DNA of 64,000 nt from Athene noctua (GCF_965140245.1 NC_134038.1:65214127-65278126), one strand, 5' to 3'; numbered from the stretch's first letter, positions 38,804 through 51,683 are shown. The notes: generated by a model not told the origin, from the letters alone. Numbers and translations are program-made.

Positions 38804-41800
38804 GGTTTCTTGCCAAAAGAAGAAACTCCAGTTAAAACATTATGAGCTAATATATGACATCAGCTTCACACTAATCTCTTGATTTAACTAGAGCTTGGCT
38901 TTAGGACTGGTGTCGCAGTTTCCCCAGATGTATGTAGGGAGCAGGACCCTTTTGCAATCACCCTGCAATCCCTTTTCTAACCCCTTCCCTTCACAGAGTA
39001 ACTAAGCAAACAGACATATATCGAATTTCCATGCATCATTGACTGGAGGGCAAATTTATCCTCAGTCAGCCATGCAATGATGCAAAAATCCCACTGATGT
39101 TAACGCAGCTGCTTCAAATACATGCAAGGTGAGAAGAGATTTTGCTGGTTTTGCATGTTCGAGAAGGATGGGAAGAATTCCAGAGGCTCTTGGTCTCTTC
39201 TCAGAAACAGCCTACATCCTTCCAATGGTACAAAAGTGACATGGACTCATGGATAGACAGAATAATTAAAAACAATAATTAAGGCTCTACAGAAAGAGCA
39301 AAGTGTCAAACTTTCAACATCATTATCTGGGCAGGTTAAGACTGTCAAGCTGTGCCTCTGCAGACCCTCAGCTCCTCCTGTTAGAGCATCTTTTGGAAGC
39401 ATAAAAAGGGCACAACAGCTTTATTTAATGACGGCTCTAGGGCAGTGAGCAGCTACTCTTCCTTTGCACTGGCCCAGTGGAGACATTGTCACCATGTCCT
39501 TTGCGCACTCCCTGCTGTCTGTGGCTCAGCACACCACACTACAAACAAGGAGCTGTGTGGGGTGAAGCTCCTCCACAGCCTTCCTACACACCTACACATT
39601 TACCCGAGATGTGAAAGTCAGCCTGGGCTCAACCTGAAGCCAGACCGCCTACACATCCCACCTGCCCTTGTGGCAAGCAATGTCCACCATCCAGCATTAT
39701 TTGTTTCATATCTTGGTTGCAGTAAGAGCAGACGTTCAGGGCAGACTGACTGAAACTGAGACTGTCAGGGCCCATCTCCATGGCAGGTAATGCCATTAGA
39801 GCACTCTGTGTGTCCCCTGTGCACTGCACCTCGCTTCTTAAAGCAGCAACTAGTTTGCCTCACAGGCAGCTTAAAGGCATTCAAGCAGGTAAGTAAGGTG
39901 GGCAGAGGATGAATTCACCCTCAAGCCCAGCTCTGAGTCACTTCTGCATGACAATCCACATGTGACTTTCACATCAGGAAATGTCTCTTACCATACTCTG
40001 CCCAGTAAAGACAGACACCTACCTAAAAGACACTTCGTATAATAAACTGTAATCTTACAAAGAAAATTATTCTGCTGAGAGTAGTAAGAAAAATGATCAA
40101 GAGGCCCTACAAGGCACCTGTACTCCCTGTGGTCACATTTACCAAACCAGCCTCAGTAATAACATGGCCAAGTCAACATCTAGCTAGGTTTACAGCCTTG
40201 ATGCTTCTTACCACCTCAGCACTCACCTGTTTCTTGCAAGTTCAAATTCCTCAAACTGTAATTCTGGCTACAGTCAAAATACTTCCTCTAAACTTAGGAG
40301 CTTGTTTTTCTTTTTCTAAAAACTCTCAAAGATTCATTTTCTGCAAAATACTCAGAAAATACAACTTGAGAAGCAAAATTCAGGAGAGTTTAATGGTGCC
40401 TCCTGCTGTGCCTCATTTTAAAGTCACTGTTTATTTAACAGCACCAATGCAAAGAAGAATGAACTCGGTTACCAAATAATTTAATATCATGCTCTGAAAA
40501 AGTAGCAGCTTAGGACAGCAACACTGCTGATGCTTAGACTATTCCCCTTCTACTTGCTTCACCTTAAGAGTCATGTCATTTCCCACATTGTGTGCTGTCA
40601 GTGAAGACAAAATGAAAACAAGTAACTTTGCAGGGAATTCCTTAGATGTTTCTAACCCTGAAAGCACTAAAACTTCCAGGGGCAGTGCAGGAAATGGAGT
40701 AGCCCATAAACAGTGTGCTGCAAAGTAAATCATCAGCCTCTCCAGCAGCAAGTAAAAAGCCCATGTAATTTTTGACTTGCTCACAAACTGTCCTTCCCCC
40801 TATCCTCAACACTGTAACTGGCAAATTGGTCTGTCAAACAGCACTGAGCAAAGAACCAGATCGATAAAATCACCCATCAGATTATCTTCAGCAATAACAA
40901 ATTAATTCACTGGAATTTTGCTTGGGTCTTCTTGGATTGAACCCTTGTGCTGCATTCAACCTAGGCTCAGGAAGTTCCCACGGGCTTCTTGCAGGTCACT
41001 TCTGCCCATAGTTGACTCCTAGTCAAATGCTAGGGAGCCCTTACTTGCAAAGGGTGAACACAGAGTTGCAGTGAGCCTCTCCAGAAGTCACCACCCAGAG
41101 TCTCAGTCACTTATGTGCAGGGTCCTCCAGGGAGAGCTGGAACATCTCCCCAGCTAAAAAAGTGTGGGGCCGCTGGCTCCTGGGCTGTTCCCATTGTATG
41201 GTTGGTGCAAGACCAAAACCCTCAAAATACAGCTATGCCGAAGGAGGGACGTCCTCCTTGATGGCAGGTCTCAGACCAGTCCTGATTCCCTTCATGGCTC
41301 TGTCCTGGTAGATGATGGGATGTGAGCAAACAGTGTCTCCCCCAGCTCGCTGGCTCTGAGCTGCAGAAGCAAGTGCCACCGGGGAAAGGAGCCCAAGGAA
41401 GAGCCATGCATGCATGTCGCTGCCGGGGAAGCAGCAAGTGCATGTCCCCCCTCAGCACCCCAGCACCAGTCCAGGGCCAGCAGTAGTAGGCAGCCTTGCC
41501 CTCTCAAAGCAGGGACAGTGAGCAACCAGAGACTGAGCACCTGAGCAAATTACCACATAATTTCACCTTCTAGTTAGAAAATTTCCACAAATCTGCCACT
41601 GCAGAGAGACCCTAGCGCATGCCTGTAGACTGCCATTCCTACAGATATAAAATGCGTTTAATATTGCATCCTGCACTAAGCTTCCTCTATACTGTCTCTC
41701 TAACAGTGCAGTCCAGAGATGCTCTCTGCTCTTGTCAATATTTAAAAAAAACAACCCAAACTTGTGGAAAAACAATCATCATTCCCATGTTCACAGCAGG

Positions 41801-43860
41801 CTTTTGCTCATTATTGGGAGCATTTGCCATTTGACAGGACAGTCAGGGAAGAAACTCTAGCAGAGGTGATGGGACTCTCGTCAAGCCCCTGGAGTGGACT
41901 TCTTGCTGAGAGAAACTCTTTCTAGCTGCCTGTTCTCACCACTGCTCTGGAGATGTCACCTCCTCCATGGTGCAATCACCTGCCTCTGTGCTGAGGAAGA
42001 AGGAGAGGAACACATGAAGAAGAAAAGGTTGGGAAAGCAGTGACCAGCAAACTGGTTACCATTTAAGTCCTCTGTGGATGAGCCGACCACAGTGACCTCC
42101 CACCACTGTCTCCCATCTGGAAGAACAGACCCAGTGTCCACGCCGTATCAGTATGACTCTTGTGAAAACTTCTGGTAAAAGCAAGAAACGGTTTGGTTCA
42201 TGACGTGCCTTAGCCAAGGGAGATCCCTAGCAGAAGCGTGTTTATTGGAGCACCACTCCAGCACTCTGTGGCAAGCTGTAGGTCTCAGAAACCACTAGTG
42301 GCTCGTTAATTGCCCCAGACAAGGCACAACACTATCCTGTCCCAGAAAAGTATGTTGAATTCTGGGAGTAAGATGAACTGGAGGGCCAGTGTCCCTTTTA
42401 TTTTATGTCATACCAGAACACAGAGTATTTAGAAGATAAATAAAACATTTTTCTCTGCTTAAAAAAATCTTCTAAGATTCCTGTGGTAATTGGGTTGATC
42501 ATGATGAAATAGGACACACAAGAGATTTTCACTTACAGAAAGGGAACATGGGTACTTTACATTTTCTAAACTCTTGACAAGTAACTCACCTTTGTAGATA
42601 ACACTGACACAGGAACAAACAAATCAAGCCATCTGTACCAATCTTGCATGAACCACAACTTAAAATTTGAGATACAAAGGATTTAACAAAGGAGAACACC
42701 AAGTGTCTGAAGCCATATTAGTATTGACCACTTTTTCTTAACAGCTTTGAGCATCCCCAGCTCTTTTATCCAACATACCACAAAGCATCTTAAAATATTC
42801 TATATTAGAGAATGCTATCTGAATGTACCCTCTAGCACCCTCGAAGGATTGCTCCAGTTCAGCATCTGCTTAAAACACTGCCTTCTTGCCTGCCTTGGTT
42901 TTTTGTATTTCCCCCCCCTCCTGCTTGGGGCTAATCAGAGTCTGCTTGTTTCTTAAAAAGAGCAACATGCTTTTCAAAACCCCTTGGGTATTGAAGAGAC
43001 CCTTCAGTCCAGCCTCAGCCACTCATAATTATAGTCCTAATTCTGGTTCACCCATCAGTTGAGACAGTAAAGATCCAAAAATGCCTTCCCCTATTTTCTG
43101 TCAGAACATCATTCAGGCTCATACCACAATAAAACATTTTTGCAGAATAAGATGATTCACTGCAGTTAAGTTAATGTGCTTATTTTCTCAAGTTTTCAAT
43201 CCATCTCCCAACAGCTATCTCTATTTCCCTCCTCCCTCTCATACAAATGGAAGCCCTTTGCAATGGGCACAAACCTCTTCTGGTTAGGTTTCAGAGTTTC
43301 TGCTCTATCTCCACATCCTTTTGATCTCTTGACTCTGTCCTTTTTGGCAACATTTCCACTCTTTGGTGATTCTCCTTGAAACCTCTCGCTCCACTCCTGC
43401 CTTCTCCTTAGCCCTGTCTTCAGCTTTGGCCTTTCTCAGTGTGAGAGACGAGAAACCAGGCCTGTGAGAAACTAAGACAAACAACCTGGGAAAGCAAAAG
43501 TTGAGGCTGATTGAAGAAATGCCTCAAACACTCGCAAGACAAAACTCTGAGTCACAGGGTGCATGCTGTGGAGGCCAAAGCTGATAACGCTGCCCGATGT
43601 AGCTGGGGGAGAGAGCCCTGTGGAGACAGGACGGCTCTGCCCTGGGGCACCTGGGCAAATTTCAAGGGCCATGTGTCCGGTGAATGAACTTTGCTTCATT
43701 ATCCACAAAATGCATATTAAAGTTGACACCCCTCAATATGCTAACGAGGGCTGTCATGATCATGCTAATGACATCATCCCATGAAACACCTTACCCCTCC
43801 CCGTACATGGGATACGTAGCTATGTGGGTCGACCTAGGGGACGGACCCAAGGAAAATGGG

Positions 43861-43866
43861 TATAAA
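43861..43866 (+). promoter_or_regulatory. LTR TATA box
   Basis: TATAAA in the solo LTR, preceded by a G/A-rich stretch and followed by a CT-rich initiator-like region at about +30. It could still drive plus-strand transcription towards the 3' end of ZNF516. Confidence 0.6.
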
Positions 43867-44167
43867 TCAAAGGGGGGAAGAAAGGGCTCTCTCTCTCTCT
43901 CTGCCCCTCTCCCTGCCCCCCCGACCGTCTGGAGAAAGCAGTGAAGCGAAGAAGACGAATGTCAGCGAAGAAGACGGCCGCCTCCTGGAACCCTCGCCGG
44001 CGGGATCAGCGCAGGAACCCAGACCGGTGATCTGTATTCCCCCATTCCCTCTATCTCCCTCTTTTCCTTTTTCTATTAAGAAATGCAAAGCATATTATAT
44101 TGCTCACCACAACTTGCTCTGTACTTGGCCAATTATCATGTGTTCAATTAGTGCATTGTAGGTAGTT

Positions 44168-44173
44168 AATAAA
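44168..44173 (+). terminator. LTR polyadenylation signal
   Basis: AATAAA in the R region of the solo LTR, with a TTGTTGTCC-type T/G-rich element about 20 bases downstream, as expected of a working poly(A) site. Confidence 0.6.
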
Positions 44174-44266
44174 TGCTTGAACTTGGAGACTTGTTGTCCG
44201 CTCCAATTGGGGATTTGCGAATCTGAGTCACTTGTCCCCCTCGTCAGAGCGGGATGTGACACTCAG

Positions 44267-46200
44267 ACATTGCCTTTTGTCTACTTACTTGAATTTCAGA
44301 GTCAAAACTCAGCCCTTTATTGATCTTTCACACGCGTTCTCCACCTCTTTTTCTTATGGCCCTAAGGGCAATATCCCCTTCAGTATTCAAACCCATAGAG
44401 CTGAGTCACATTAATGCTCTTGATCCCTTTACCCAAGCCACAACAACTGATCCCCTGTTCTGTGCCTACTTCCTACTCCCAACAGAACATCCTTTTCGCT
44501 CTCAATAGCAAAAATGTCCCTCACTTGGAACAGTAACTGGCAATCATTTTGGAAATACTTGCTTATACCCAACACATGGATTTTTTTTTTGCATCTACGG
44601 TTTGCCCTTTGTCCACCAGCCTCGAAGAAAACAGTTTTTTTCTGGGGTTTAGGTTTTGTTGTTTTTTTTTTTCTTTCTCCCAGAAGCAGCACTAATGAAC
44701 CTGAAGAAAAAAATATAGGCATAATGAGATTTGCCACTGCTACTGTCTACCTTGAGACAGCTAAGGATGTCAACACATGGTTATAGTCCCTCTCAAGAGT
44801 GCCAGCAATACGTTCAGCCCCACAGAAAGCAGTTAATAGGGGAGTATGTCTATGCTTTCACTAATCTGCCAACTTTTTTACACCCCCAGCTGCTCCAGAA
44901 ACAATAGTTTTGTAATTTATAATGAAAAACTGAAGTGGAATGAATTTTTATATATACTGATATATTCCATTTCATTTGAATTACTCTCTAAATATTGAAA
45001 TCAAGAAGGCACTCCTCACCTACAAGTTCCCTGTGAATCCACGTGAGCTTTGCCTCTGAATACTGGATTGCCCTGAAGTATGGGGCTGTCAAACACAACA
45101 GAAGAGAGAGAGCATGGTGGAAGAGGACTCTGCCATTCAGTGCTTTGCACAGAACTGCTGGCTTAAAAATACTGGCTTGCACAGGGACTGGGAAATTTGA
45201 CTTGACATAAAGTGCACCTTCCCAACTTTTAACACAATGCATTTTATGTACCAAGAACCTAATAAAGAAGTTACCTCTTGCTTTGTTCCAGGTCTTCTAG
45301 CGACACATTGGTTTTTCAAGGAGAAATCCCCCAATGAGTCAGTGATTCTAACACTCCCGTTGGAGCTGCTGAGATATGCCTTAAGTAGCCCAGCATGGAA
45401 TAGAGCAAGGAAGAAGAACAAAACCAAACACAGGCCTGGTCATGAACCCTGTGAGCATGAAAGCAAGCAAACGGGGAATGCATCCCCACCAGAATGATGC
45501 AATTTTGTAAAACAGCTCAAAATGTCACACACGCTCTGACACACATCGAGCGTGACAAACATAGGCATGTGCTCCACAACATGCAGCACCCCAGAGCAGT
45601 AGAAGGTGGCCACACATTTACAGGGATTACCATGAAATGTGCATGGTGTCAATGCCTGGAAGTCCCTCCAGTGACAGATTTTTAACTCATAGTCAGTTAA
45701 CAGCAGAACACTTCTGTGCGCAAACAAGAAGATGCTATTTTCCAAAGGATAATTTTTTTAACTAGTTGTTTTAAGCAGAGTCTTCCATAGGATGGGGACA
45801 GCAATTTACACTCAGGCTTTTCACTAAGGACTTAAAGTGGTTTTGAAATACAAAACTAAAAACTGTTTTGGCTTTCTAATTTGCTTTCCTTTTTGCAGTA
45901 TTACTGATTTGTTCATAGCATTTCTGACAGAAGGAATTTCACAAATGAAAATAGCATGATGGCAATGTAGCAGATGATTAGTTCCGTGGAAAAAGTTTCT
46001 CCAAGTTCAACTTTTGGACAGTGCACAACATTCAGGATACAAAAACACTCTGGCAAGGAAGGTGTTTCTTTCACTTTAGCTACAATAAAAAAGAATCTTC
46101 TTCCTTAGGTATAATAAACCACACAAAAACCAGACAGGGGGAGAGAGGGAGAGGGGGGGAGAGAGAGAGAGAGAGACAGAGAGAGAGATGGCAGATACAC
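44267..46200. other. Spacer between solo LTR and ZNF516 3' end
   Basis: About 1.9 kb without a recognisable gene. It includes T runs near 44580 and 44645-44670 and the (GA)n repeat at 46137-46189. Frames on both strands are short and have no domain. Confidence 0.5.
46137..46189. repeat. (GA)n microsatellite
   Basis: About 53 bases of GA repeat with G-run and CA interruptions. On the transcribed (minus) strand it is (TC)n immediately past the proposed distal poly(A) site of ZNF516, where a pyrimidine-rich downstream element would be expected. Confidence 0.85.
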
Positions 46201-46230
46201 TAAGAATCTGCAGTGTAGATAATCAAACCC

Positions 46231-46236
46231 TTTATT
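46231..46236 (-). terminator. ZNF516: Candidate distal poly(A) signal of ZNF516
   Basis: Minus-strand AATAAA (plus-strand tttatt). Cleavage would fall at about 46205-46220, followed by a strongly TC-rich downstream tract. It is the last canonical hexamer before the (GA)n repeat. Confidence 0.45.
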
Positions 46237-48950
46237 GTCTAAGTTACATTAGACTTGCAACACCATAAAAACCTGTTAAGAAGAAGAAACAGTAGATTGG
46301 TAGAGGTAGTAGAAAGTCCCTGTAACAGTTATAAAAGGGCTTTACAGGAGTGTGTCATGCCAAAAAAAAGTTATGTTGCTTAAAAGAGCTGATCAAAGCC
46401 CGCTGACTAAATAAATAAGGAACACAACTCATTTTAAATACTATGGCCTAACTAAAATAACAAATCAATACAATACAATGATAACGAAGAAAAAAGAAAT
46501 TGTGGGATTTGCTTCTGAAAACAGATGGTCTTTAAGGTTGGTTTTCCCCCACCCACTCTTACTTCTTGTTTAATTAAGTGAAAATCTCATTTCTGTGCTA
46601 TACACAGCATATAATTATTTAAACTGATTTCCCCTACTGTTGTTCTTCGTGGAGCTAAATTATGATTGTAAACTTTGCTGATTAGTACCCTGGTAATGGC
46701 AGTGACAGCACTAGCTTCTCTGTCAGAGATTCTAGAAGAAAAGCTCCAGAAAAAAAAAACCTTTTGGCTCTAAATATTAACTTGGATTTTCTAGATCAGC
46801 TTGCAAAAAAATAGAGTTAAAAAAAAGAGAAATTACAAATGTACACTACACTTTTGTGCCATTTTGGGTACAGAGTTTTAATAACTAAAACACAAACAAA
46901 TAGGCTAAGCAACTAGCTTTTGTGCATTCCTGAACTGCATTACTTTCACTCATGAAAAATATGACTCAGAAAAGCAACAAAACAAAAGCAAAACAAACAA
47001 AAATAAACCAAACAAACCAAGAAAGCTAGTGCAAACCCAAAATGATAATCATTAAGCAACACAGCAAAATATTTCATTTTTTCTTTTTCTCTCCTTTTTT
47101 CTTTTTTTTTTTTTTTTGGTGTACAGTGGAATGTGTCTATGCGACCTCCCTCAAAATAACTTCACAGAACAGTTAATTACAGTCACTTATAAGTATTTGC
47201 ACAGACATTGCTAACTACACCGAGACTTACAGAGAATTCTGATATACATCTGGTGCAATAGCATAAGGAAAAACTAGTTTTTAAAAAAAATATGTAAGAA
47301 AGTTAATTTGCATTGTTGCAAGTGTTGCGAAGTAACAAAAACTGTCAAGTAATTTAAAACAAGTAGTATCCAGAACCAATTACTGACTAGATTTTTTTTA
47401 AAAAGCAACCCCCCTCCCACCAAAACTGTTAGAACAGAAAGATCACACTTTAAGGTTTTTTCTGCTGTTTTTTTTAAACAAATCTTTGTGTCAGAAGCCC
47501 ATTTCTATAAAAACAGCACTATTCCATTATTGTAATGAAGTAAACTGTTGCTCTCACCTGTATTAAAGGTTAGCATCATTTCTGTACATGTAAAATTATT
47601 GCTTTTTTTGAAAAATATATTTAGCATGCTAGGTTTTCTTTTTAATCCATTTCCTGCCTTTACAAAATGTTACAATTAAAAAAAAAAACTAGTAAAGCTT
47701 TTGCAAAAATTTTCACAGAACATTTTCTTTCAAGGCAGCAGTAACTTTTGATAATGCATAAAATTATATGTGCAAAATCTGAAACTCTCAGAAATATTAC
47801 CATCACACATAGTGTCACAGCAATAAGAAAAGAAAATATTTATATCTGTGGAATACATTTTTAATTGCTTACACTGCATGGTTTAACAACCTGTTATGTG
47901 CCACAACCCCGCCTTGAAAACTTGCAGTTAAAGAGTTACTGTAAAAGAGGTATATAAAGCTTTTTTTTCTTCTTTTTTCCTAACACCACCAGTGATCACC
48001 AAGTACAAGACATGACACATTTATATGAATATTAACCTGCCACCACAAAAGAAGTTCCTCGTCTTTCCAAAACGTCACCAGACCCAAAGCGGAGCTGTAG
48101 CTGGCCTGCTGAACCAAACGCAGGCAGAGAGTACCTTACAGGCCCAGGGCTGCCTGAACTTGTTCAGTGACACCTTTTCTCTTCTGAACATACGGTTCAG
48201 CAGCATTAGACAGCTGAGCATTTTATTATTTCTTTTTTTTTTTTTTTTAAATGTGAAGACTTCCTTTGTGATCAGGTTGAAGAAAGTAGCCCTGTTACAA
48301 AAAAAGGTCCTGAGAGTAAAACACAGAAGCCTGTTTTTTTTCTTAGTGTTCGACGAGCTTTTCTTTTCCAAAGCAGAATAGAAGCTTTTCTCTGGAAGTG
48401 TTTCAATTTCCATATTCACATACTATTAATGGTGCGCAGTCAAGAGCAAGAGCACTAGAAATGCAAGTGGTCCCCAAACTGTAATGAAACAAACCATTGC
48501 AGAATGACGGTCTTTCTCTTTAGTCCCTTTAATCCTTCATCAAGCATTGCTTTCTCAGCACCGAATGCCACCTTTTCCCTGCACCCCCCATTCTTCCTCT
48601 CTGTGTTTTGTTGTTTTGTTGTTTGTTTTTTTTTAATTTGCTTTTCAGCATGACAGGCAGTGGCAGTTTCATTAATTAATACTTCTCCAGCCGTCGAATC
48701 CACTGCTGTTTTTCAAATGTATCAAATAGTCATTGTGAGCATCAGGGAGGTTTTTGTTACAGTGCTTAACTTCTTCATGCTGTCCAAATCACATAAAGTT
48801 TAATTTTTCCAGTGTCTCAAACTTCTCTTGATTAATATAGATGCCTTGTGCTGCCAGTGCTTGCCAACTCCACTGTTTATTATAAAGGAAATAAGGAACC
48901 ATGGGACTGATTAGTACGTCAATTTATATATATCTTGTGTAGCATCTTCA

Positions 48951-48956
48951 TTTATT
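48951..48956 (-). terminator. ZNF516: Candidate proximal poly(A) signal of ZNF516
   Basis: Minus-strand AATAAA about 210 bases after the stop codon, with a second hexamer at 48876-48881. Use of either would make a transcript lacking most of the 3' UTR. Confidence 0.35.
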
Positions 48957-49161
48957 TTAAAATGATTAACAGCGCAGAGGCACCCCCCTCCTCGCAGAGC
49001 ACTGGTTTCAGTCTTGCGCAGCAGCTCCAAGCGAGGTGATGGCTGGCAGGGAGGCTGCTCTGCAGCCGACAGGGCACGGGGCGGCTGCGCGGGGGGCTGC
49101 TGGCGCTGCCCGTCAGGGTCGGGGCCGAGGCCACTGGCGCGGGGGCTCCTCCGCCGGGGCT

Positions 49162-49221
49162 CTAGGTTCCCTTCCGGAGAGGCAGCGTGTGGGCGACCTC
49201 CGCGCCGCCGTGGTCTCTCCC
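49162..49221 (-). CDS. ZNF516: ZNF516 last coding exon (C-terminal 19 residues and stop)
   Basis: The exon starts after a good acceptor (pyrimidine-rich tract ending CTTCTTGCAG, with AG at 49223-49222) in phase 0. It reads GRDHGGAEVAHTLPLRKGT and then TAG (49164-49162). Both the GRDH start and the PLRKGT end match what I recall of the mammalian ZNF516 C-terminus, and the phase fits the 68-bp exon upstream. No domain is present; the tail follows the last zinc finger by about 42 residues. The exon lies in a local GC-rich patch (about 48990-49260) that could be mistaken for a CpG island. The short length explains why gene finders could miss it. Confidence 0.85.
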   Translation of the reverse strand, partial: GRDHGGAEVAHTLPLRKGT

Positions 49222-49634
49222 CTGCAAGAAGGACGACACAGGGGAAAGCTCATTCTCGCCTCTGCTCCCACGCGCAACCCTCCAGCAAGCCCTGCTGGCC
49301 TTTGTTACCCTTTATTAGCATCATGTACATTCACTTTTGCCCACCCCATCAGAAGTTTTGGGGGGCTTTTCAAGCATCTCCAGCAAGACCAGAGTGTGTC
49401 AGGCCCACATAAAGTCCCTGACATACTAGAAGGGCAAGTACTAGCATCTGATGGAGCAATTCAGAAAAGGCTGAGAACAAGGAAAGGAAGAGGACTCCAA
49501 AAGGCAGAGTTTTGTGCTAGCCAAAAGGGATTCATAACTAAATCAGCATTTTTAAAAGGCTGAAGTTTGAGGTCACAGAGGCAGCTAAAAAGAAAAACTG
49601 AATTCTTCTGCAGGTCTGTCAAATACTAAGGCAG

Positions 49635-49661
49635 CACACACACACGCACACACACACACAC
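49635..49661. repeat. (CA)n microsatellite
   Basis: Thirteen CA/CG dinucleotide units with one CG interruption, in the ZNF516 intron. Length is likely variable. Confidence 0.9.
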
Positions 49662-51682
49662 CGTCATCTTCCTTTTAGTTTATTAGCCAATTTTAATGAA
49701 TAATTACCATGTTGAAAAAATAGCAGGGATATTCGAAAATCAAGTGAAATTAAAGATAACATCATGAATAAGTGGGAGCCTGCAGCTCCCAAGAAAAGCT
49801 TTAAAATGACATTTAGAACATCACTGTCGGAACAATGCAGTTTACAATCCTGATCCTAAAACAACATGGCAAGATTAATCTTACATAAATGCATTATCCT
49901 TAAGCTAAAGTCTTGATGAAGTGAAACAGACCATTTTAAATTAATGCAACATAAAATACGGCACCCATGTAAAATCCAAGCAAGTTTCAAGCTGTGCCTA
50001 TGGCAGCCCTCAAAATAGCTGAAGAAAGCCCAGCTCTGGTTGACATAATGTATTAAGTGCATCTCTTTTGTTAATAGATTTAGAAAATTCCTAATTAAAC
50101 CTGGCCTGAGATTCATGACATTTACCAGTCAAAGTTTGGTTTAAGTCGGAAAGATTTGCAACAAAATTAAAGAAAAAAAAAGCTGCTGTACAGACCGCAG
50201 TATATTTGAAATGTAGGAAACAGTAACTGAATGAGAGATGTGATAAAACTTCCTTAGTTGGATGCTGAATTTCCTGCAGTAAACCAAGAAAGATGCTTTA
50301 CATTTTTGCGCGGCTGCATCATGCCTGAGAGACAGAGCCACAATTCCAGGAGGAGGCATTCATCATTAAAACGTCTCGTATCGAACCAGCTCTATGTACA
50401 CGGGGGAGCGCAGCAGGGTTTCGCTGAGCCAGGGGAGGAGGGAAGGAGAGAGGGGAGGGGAGAGCAAGCGCCTTGCCCCAGTTTTCCTGAGTAAGAACTG
50501 AAAAAAGGGGTGTAATTAGGGACTCTTTTTTTGGACAGATAGCCCGTGGGATGTTGGGTGGCAGAGGCATGCTCTGCGGGTCTGGGCACCACCTGCCCAT
50601 GAACCAGGAAGCAGTGGGGACCCATGAAAAGGCTAATCCATCCTCCTCCCACCTGGCAGGGAGGCCCAGAGGGGCCTGGGGTGGCGGGTGGGTGGACCCC
50701 TCTGATGCATGGCTGTGCCCCCCGTTTCACAGGAAACAGCACCTGAGCTTCAATCATGACAAAACCCACCCAGTGGTTCATCCCCTTGTACTCACACCAG
50801 CCCAAGAGGGCAGTCAGATTTTGAATCAGCTGATACATAGCTGGATTGACTTCTTCCTGAAGTGAAACATTTACCATTTTAAAATAAGTAGGCTTTCTTC
50901 ACTTCCAGCATTTTAAAAGGGAAGAACAGCAGATCTTTTTTTATGTGAAACCTATAGCTTCCATACCAAAAGCTGCTTTCACACCAACCTCTATGGCTTT
51001 TCACCAGTTAACAGGAAAAAATCAGTTCTGTGCATGTCAATATACTGGAAACAGATTATCACATGACATTGCAGTTTATCTCAATGATCAGTTTGGTGCA
51101 CAGATACGCTCCAGTTTGCTGGCAAGGGAAAAGTGTTCGGACAAGAACTACAGCTGCTAATCCTGTCTATAATGCTCATAAACTAATGGACACACAGTAC
51201 ATGCATATTACTCAGATGCTGGTAAGCAGCCTCCATGATTCCTTGATTGTTTGCATTATAATCTCCATATGTATGAACGAGACAAATTAGGTTGCCATTT
51301 ATTTGTTCATTATCTATTATTTTGATTAATGGAATTCTTGTTCTCAGAATAACTATTTAAAAATAACATTTGCAATAATGAGGACTGAACTATTAATCAT
51401 GATCTTTAGAAGAAACTCTGCAAGGAACTGGGGCAAGACATTTCATATGAACAAATGTCATAAATAGGACATCTAACAGACAGTGCTAAAATTTCAAATA
51501 AAAACCCAACCCCAACCAAACTCAGAAACTAATGGTTTAAATAACTTATTTGCTTTTTTTTTTTTCCTCCTCCCCAAAGTTGCTTTAGGACAAGCAGGGC
51601 TGTAGTGCTGCTAATGTAAAAACGTCAGAGGTAACAGATGCCCCAGCCCTTCCCCCAAGCTCCTTTACAATACACATGGGGG

Positions 51683-51683
<1 letters not shown>

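Larger units (their letters stand above)
26201..43434. other. Intergenic DNA, no gene recognised
   Basis: A 17-kb gene-free stretch. It includes purine tracts (30214-30260; 32955-33005), T runs near 30020-30036 and 30580-30592, and a poly(T)/poly(A)/AT patch (38718-38803). It also has a slightly GC-richer block (37140-37880) with overlapping frames on both strands but no domain I recognise. The block at about 33840-35260 is rich in TAAT, TATAAAT and AACAAAG-type words and might contain conserved enhancers; I cannot test conservation here. Confidence 0.55.
43440..44261 (+). mobile_element. Solo LTR of an endogenous retrovirus, sense orientation
   Basis: An 822-bp LTR beginning TGTGAGAGACG and ending GGGATGTGACA, with canonical TG and CA termini. 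It is flanked by an exact 5-bp target duplication, CTCAG (43435-43439 and 44262-44266). A TATA box (TATAAA) lies at 43861-43866 and a poly(A) signal (AATAAA) at 44168-44173, in the order expected for U3-R-U5 on the plus strand. Between them is a CT-rich stretch (about 43890-43930) and a 13-base direct repeat AGCGAAGAAGACG (43945-43957 and 43964-43976). There is no primer-binding site followed by gag or pol; unique-looking DNA resumes at once, so it is a solo LTR. The intact ends and motifs suggest a fairly young insertion. The exact family is not identified; the 5-bp duplication favours an ERVL- or ERV1-type integrase. Confidence 0.9.
46210..49161 (-). other. ZNF516: ZNF516 3' untranslated region
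   Basis: This stretch runs from the ZNF516 stop codon to the most distal strong poly(A) signal before the spacer. The first 170 bases after the stop are GC-rich; the rest is AT-rich with many T and A runs. Minus-strand AATAAA hexamers occur at 48951-48956, 48876-48881, 48222-48227 and 46231-46236, so short and long 3' ends are both possible. The total of about 3 kb suits a long vertebrate zinc-finger mRNA. No coding frame is convincing. The left limit is inferred from the hexamer at 46231 and the following pyrimidine tract, not from transcript data. Confidence 0.5.

Noticed and set aside
48990..49260. Second CpG-island-like patch
   Set aside because: It coincides with the last coding exon and first 3' UTR bases of ZNF516. 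GC richness is moderate and short, so a separate promoter is not needed to explain it.
50392..50877. Minus-strand 161-codon frame inside a ZNF516 intron
   Set aside because: No recognisable domain, no flanking splice sites that fit ZNF516 phases, and the opposite strand is also open. Likely a chance frame in a GC-richer patch.
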